Part shown: piece by piece, positions 60,701 through 64,000 of the stretch
Layout of the letters: every line of letters starts with the position of its first letter
Position numbering within the stretch: position 1 is the first letter of the stretch
DNA from: DATEPR01 sp036502345
GTDB taxonomy: Bacteria > Actinomycetota > Actinomycetes > Mycobacteriales > Pseudonocardiaceae
DNA: 64,000 nucleotides
Direction: 5' to 3'
Assembly: GCA_036502345.1 (NCBI GenBank)
Contig: DASXYT010000242.1
Coordinates: 1-64,000, forward strand
Made by a program: the position numbers and the translations under genes
The notes under the pieces: model-generated
The model's input: the letters and a program-made list of their open reading frames with translations, nothing else
Told to the model about the DNA's origin: nothing
Databases searched by the model: none

Positions 60701-62483
60701 CGGACTCTCCTGCCCCGGCCGCTGCCGACGTGTCGCGCACGACCAGCCAGTCGCCGATGGCCAGGGCGTCGATGGTGGAACGGGCGTAGGTGGCGACGGC
60801 CTCCAGCGGCGTGCGCACGATCGGCTGGCCGCGCAGGTTGAAGGAGGTGTTGAGGATCACCGGGGTGCCGTGGTCGTCGCCGAACCGCTGGATCAGCGCG
60901 TGGAAGCGGGGTGCGGAGTCCCGGTAGACGACCTGGACCCTGGCCGAGCCGTCCACGTGGGTGACCGCCGGCAGGTTGGCCCGGTGCGCCTCGCGCACCT
61001 GGGTCACGAACAGCATGTGCCGGTACATGTCCTCGTGGCCGGGCTCGATCTCGAAGTACTCCCCCGCCCGCTCGACCGGCACCGCGGGTGCGAACGGCCG
61101 GAACTCCTCGCGCTGCTTGACCACCGTGTTCAGGTGTGCGCGCATGTCCGGTCCGGTGGCGTCGGCCAGGATGCTGCGGTTGCCGAGGGCTCGCGGGCCG
61201 AACTCCATCCGGCCCTGGTACCAGGCGACCACCGAACCCGCGCCGATCAGGTCGGACACCTGGCGCAGCAGCGACTCCTCCGGCAGGTGCAGCACCTTGT
61301 GCCCGGACCCCAGGGTGCCCAGGGCCGCCTCGATGTCGGAGTCGCCGAACTCCTCGCCCCAGTAGGGCATGCCCATCGGCCGCGGCTGGGCCGGCACGTG
61401 CTCGCGCAGCACGTGCAGTGCCGCACCGAGCGCGGTTCCGTCGTCGCCGGAGGCCGGCTGGACGAACACCCGGTCGAACAGGCCGCTGCGGGCGATCAGG
61501 CCGTTGGCGGTGCAGTTGAGCGCGACACCGCCCGCCATGCACAGATTGCGCGGGATGTCACCGTCGCCCACGCCCTCGCTCAGCACGAACAGCAGACCGT
61601 CCTCGACGGCCCGCTGCACGACGGACGCGATGTCCATGTGCCGCTGGGTGACCGGTGCGTCGGGGTGGCGTGCCGGTCCGAAGATCTCCTCGAGGCGGCG
61701 GATCGCGCCGCTGTGGGTCTCCCGCTCCTCCGGCGTCTTGTCGTGTGCCAGCAGCGGCACGGCGAGCCTGCCGCCCGGCCTGCGCAGGACCAGCGTGGCG
61801 TCCGGGAAAGCGTCGGGATCGCCGTAGGGCGCCAGGCCCATCACCTTGTACTCGTCCATGCCGGGCAGGAAGCCGAGGTACTGGGTGACGACGCTGTACA
61901 GGATGCCCAGCGAGCTGGAGATCGGATAGGTACGCAGGGTCTCCAGCTTGCCGCCGCGGCCCAGGAACAGCGACGTCGACTCCGACTCGCCCATCCCGTC
62001 GACCACCAGCGTCACCGCGTCGCTCATGCCACTGAGGTGGTAGCTGCTGGCCGCATGCGCCAGGTGGTGCGGCACGCGCACGAGCTTGCGTTCCCAGTCC
62101 TGGTCCGGGTAGTGCGCCCGCAGCACGTCGAGCTGGACCTGCTCGCTGTACACGTTCCGGTACCAGCGCCGCAGGTAGTCGTCCAGTTCGAAGGTGGGCG
62201 ACGGCTGGTAGCGGAAGCCGTGGGCGACGAAGTCCACGTCGTCCAGCGTCACGCCTGCCATGCGCAGGCACGCGGCGATCGCGTCGACGGGGAACGCGCC
62301 GGTGCCCTTCTCGCCGTCGTGGCGTTCCTGCGCGGAAGCCGCGATGACACCGTTCTCGTCGACCAGTGCCGCCGCCGAGTCGAGGCCCTGCACCAGGCGC
62401 TGTTCACGCCAGTCGAGGCCGGGCATCATCTGCTGCTTGAGCGCGGTGGCCCGGTCGAGCCCGCTGATTCCGAGGACCAGCAC
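60693..62483 (-). CDS. O-carbamoyltransferase (NodU/CmcH/TobZ family)
   Basis: 596 residues. N-terminal Kae1-like part with VPHHLAHAASSYHLSG (HxxxH metal site), DGMGESESTSLF, and CMAGGVALNCTANG; C-terminal YrdC-like/carbamoyl part with WYQGRMEFGPRALGNRSIL and NTSFNLRGQPIV. These enzymes make carbamoyl-adenylate from carbamoyl phosphate and ATP, then carbamoylate a hydroxyl of a natural product (as in cephamycin, tobramycin, novobiocin). So the product should bear a carbamate. GTG at 62481-62483 chosen because CAGGAG precedes it and it falls one base after the NRPS stop; an in-frame ATG 15 codons earlier is possible. Confidence 0.92.
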   Translation of the reverse strand: MLVLGISGLDRATALKQQMMPGLDWREQRLVQGLDSAAALVDENGVIAASAQERHDGEKGTGAFPVDAIAACLRMAGVTLDDVDFVAHGFRYQPSPTFELDDYLRRWYRNVYSEQVQLDVLRAHYPDQDWERKLVRVPHHLAHAASSYHLSGMSDAVTLVVDGMGESESTSLFLGRGGKLETLRTYPISSSLGILYSVVTQYLGFLPGMDEYKVMGLAPYGDPDAFPDATLVLRRPGGRLAVPLLAHDKTPEERETHSGAIRRLEEIFGPARHPDAPVTQRHMDIASVVQRAVEDGLLFVLSEGVGDGDIPRNLCMAGGVALNCTANGLIARSGLFDRVFVQPASGDDGTALGAALHVLREHVPAQPRPMGMPYWGEEFGDSDIEAALGTLGSGHKVLHLPEESLLRQVSDLIGAGSVVAWYQGRMEFGPRALGNRSILADATGPDMRAHLNTVVKQREEFRPFAPAVPVERAGEYFEIEPGHEDMYRHMLFVTQVREAHRANLPAVTHVDGSARVQVVYRDSAPRFHALIQRFGDDHGTPVILNTSFNLRGQPIVRTPLEAVATYARSTIDALAIGDWLVVRDTSAAAGAGESDE

Positions 62484-62484
62484 G

Positions 62485-64000
62485 TCAATCTCCTGTCTGT
62501 GCGATGGAGCCGAGGAGGGCGTCGGCAACGGCCTTCACCCAGGGGCGGCGCAGAAGCTGGAAGTGATCACCGTCGGCGTGCGAGACCGTGAGCGTCGCGG
62601 TCAGGTCGCGCCACGCGGCGGCCATGGCCCGTTCGGCCGTCGGGTCGTCACGTTCGCCTCTGGCGAGGATGAGTTCGGCCGGGCCCGCGAACATCGCAGG
62701 CCGGTGTGCCGCCAGGCCGATGAACATGTCGCGCCAGAAGGCCATCAGCGCTGCGGCGGTCGGGCCGTCGAGTTCGGCGACGGCCGCCGGATCGACGGCG
62801 AGGGTGGCGAACAGCCGGCCCGCGTCGGCGGACCCCAGCAACGGTGCCGGCCCGTGTTCTGCGACCTCGCGGCGGAGCGCGTCGAGCACGGCGATGTCCC
62901 GCCGGTACTCCGCCGTCTCGTCGGCCGGCAGCGGATCGGAGTCCACCAGTACGAGGCGGTGGACGTGGTTGCCCCGGTCGGTCAGCGTGCGGGCGAGTTC
63001 GTGGGCGAGCACGCCGCCCGCTGACCAACCCGCGATCACCGGAGAACGGCCGTCGAGGACGGGAACCAGTTCGTCGGCGTAGCGCCGGGCCAGGCCGCCG
63101 ATGTCGGTCGCGCCGGTGTCCGACCCGCCGATGGCGCCCTGGACACCGAACACCTCGAAGTCGGCCCGCACCTCGCCGAGCAGGTCGAGGTAGCTGAACA
63201 GCATGCCGCCGATGGGATGGACGAGGACGAGTGGCCGGGCACCCCGCGTGCCGCCCAGCGGCACGACACTGCGGCTGTCGACCGACCGTTGCCGGCCCGA
63301 CAGTGCTTCCAGGCGCACGGCCTGTTCGGCGACCGTCGGCGCGGTGTACAGGTGGGCGAGGGGGATCTCCGTCCCGAACTCCCGGCTCAGGTCCATCGTG
63401 AGCCGGACGGCGAGCAGCGAGTGCCCGCCCAGGGCGAAGAAGTCGTCGTGCACACCCACCTCGGCGACACCGAGCACCGCCTGCCACGCCGCGGCGATCC
63501 GCTGCTCCGTCGTTGTCCGGGGGGCCACCAGGTCCCGGTCGGACAGTCCGGCCGCCAGGTCCGCCGGCACGGTCAGCGCGGCGCGGTCGAGCTTGCCGCC
63601 GACCGTGGTGGGCAGTGCGTCGACCGTGGTCAGCACCGTCGGGATCGCGGCGGCCGGCAGCCTGCCGGCCAGGTGAGCGCCGATCCCGTCCCGGTCCAGG
63701 GCGGCGCCCTGTGCCAGGACCAGATGGCCGACCAGGTGCAGCCGCTGGTCCGTGCCGAGCCGGTGAGCGCTGACCGCCGCCGCGACCACCGACGGGTGGC
63801 TGCGCAGCGCCGCTTCGACCTCCTCCGGTTCGACGCGCTGCCCCTGGATCTTGACCTGGTGGTCGTTGCGGCCCAGGAACTCGATCTGCCCGTCCTCGGT
63901 GTACCGGCCGAGATCGCCCGTCCGGTACAACCTGCTACCCGGTTCACCCCACGGGTCCGGCACGAACACCGCGGCCGTGGCATCCGGCCTGCGCACATAA
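62485..64000 (-). CDS. NRPS, C-terminal part: A (end)-PCP-TE, cut by right window edge
   Basis: About 505 residues visible, open to the right edge. A-domain end: SRLYRTGDLGRYTEDGQ, FLGRNDHQVKIQGQRVEPEE, and the A10 lysine in TTVGGKLDR. PCP: FFALGGHSLLAVRL. TE: LVHPIGGMLFSYLDL, active serine in IAGWSAGGVLAHELA, histidine in ADGDHFQLL. The TE releases the finished peptide by hydrolysis or cyclisation. The substrate-determining part of the A domain and any C domain are outside. The TE lies in the first-transcribed NRPS, although another NRPS and the PKS follow, so gene order does not match assembly order. Confidence 0.92.
   Translation of the reverse strand, partial: YVRRPDATAAVFVPDPWGEPGSRLYRTGDLGRYTEDGQIEFLGRNDHQVKIQGQRVEPEEVEAALRSHPSVVAAAVSAHRLGTDQRLHLVGHLVLAQGAALDRDGIGAHLAGRLPAAAIPTVLTTVDALPTTVGGKLDRAALTVPADLAAGLSDRDLVAPRTTTEQRIAAAWQAVLGVAEVGVHDDFFALGGHSLLAVRLTMDLSREFGTEIPLAHLYTAPTVAEQAVRLEALSGRQRSVDSRSVVPLGGTRGARPLVLVHPIGGMLFSYLDLLGEVRADFEVFGVQGAIGGSDTGATDIGGLARRYADELVPVLDGRSPVIAGWSAGGVLAHELARTLTDRGNHVHRLVLVDSDPLPADETAEYRRDIAVLDALRREVAEHGPAPLLGSADAGRLFATLAVDPAAVAELDGPTAAALMAFWRDMFIGLAAHRPAMFAGPAELILARGERDDPTAERAMAAAWRDLTATLTVSHADGDHFQLLRRPWVKAVADALLGSIAQTGD

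Noticed and set aside
1..64000. tRNA genes, rRNA, CRISPR arrays, riboswitches
   Set aside because: No clover-leaf, rRNA or repeat-spacer pattern was noticed by eye; a computed scan (tRNAscan-SE, Infernal, CRISPR finder) would be decisive and was not possible.

Overview
The window is very G+C-rich, uses many GTG starts, and has tightly packed operons with ATGA overlaps. Together with the gene content (Ser/Thr kinase, CGNR regulator, MbtH, large modular PKS/NRPS genes) this points to an actinomycete, most likely of the Pseudonocardiaceae/Streptomyces type. The genus is inferred, not shown. No rRNA, tRNA or CRISPR array was recognised.

Left edge (1-4.1 kb): a truncated Ser/Thr kinase, an azlCD-type amino acid exporter divergent from a CGNR zinc-finger regulator, a stand-alone LigD-type 3'-phosphoesterase domain protein, a decayed IS5-type transposase and a frameshifted Tat-secreted protein.

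Catabolic island (4.1-27.2 kb): about 23 kb for CoA-dependent breakdown of an unidentified carboxylic acid. It holds an MHS-type permease, a NitT/TauT-type ABC importer, two acyl-CoA ligases, two crotonase-fold proteins, a thiolase-fold protein with a DUF35 partner, a two-subunit B12-dependent acyl-CoA mutase, a hotdog thioesterase, three SDRs, an OYE/dienoyl-CoA-reductase-like flavoenzyme, two Amidohydro_2 proteins around a Rieske ferredoxin, two paralogous AhpD/CMD-like proteins and one TetR regulator. Several enzymes lack canonical catalytic residues (mutase, thiolase, one amidohydrolase, flavoenzyme, one crotonase). A shared motif with core ACCGAGCG occurs five times, each time just upstream of a transcription unit, and is the likely TetR regulon operator. 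Transposase remnants lie at both ends of the island (IS5-type near 3.5 kb, IS256-type near 27.4 kb).

Biosynthetic cluster (about 28.1 kb to beyond the right edge, all on the minus strand): read in transcription order it has an NRPS ending A-PCP-TE (cut by the window edge), an O-carbamoyltransferase, an NRPS PCP-C-A-PCP, MbtH, an MFS exporter, a type II thioesterase, a seryl-tRNA-synthetase-like amino acid:carrier-protein ligase, an aminotransferase, a P450, a PKS with a KSQ loading module and two extension modules, a one-module fully reducing PKS, a fused thioesterase-FMN alpha-hydroxyacid oxidase, and a divergent PurF-like amidotransferase.

Proposed logic (inference): the PKS builds a C8 chain from malonyl units, predicted octa-4,6-dienoate. 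The fused thioesterase releases it, and the P450, FMN oxidase and aminotransferase turn it into a lipophilic alpha-amino acid. That amino acid is loaded onto the NRPS by an A domain or by the aaRS-like ligase. The peptide is then carbamoylated and exported. This is the most interesting system in the window.
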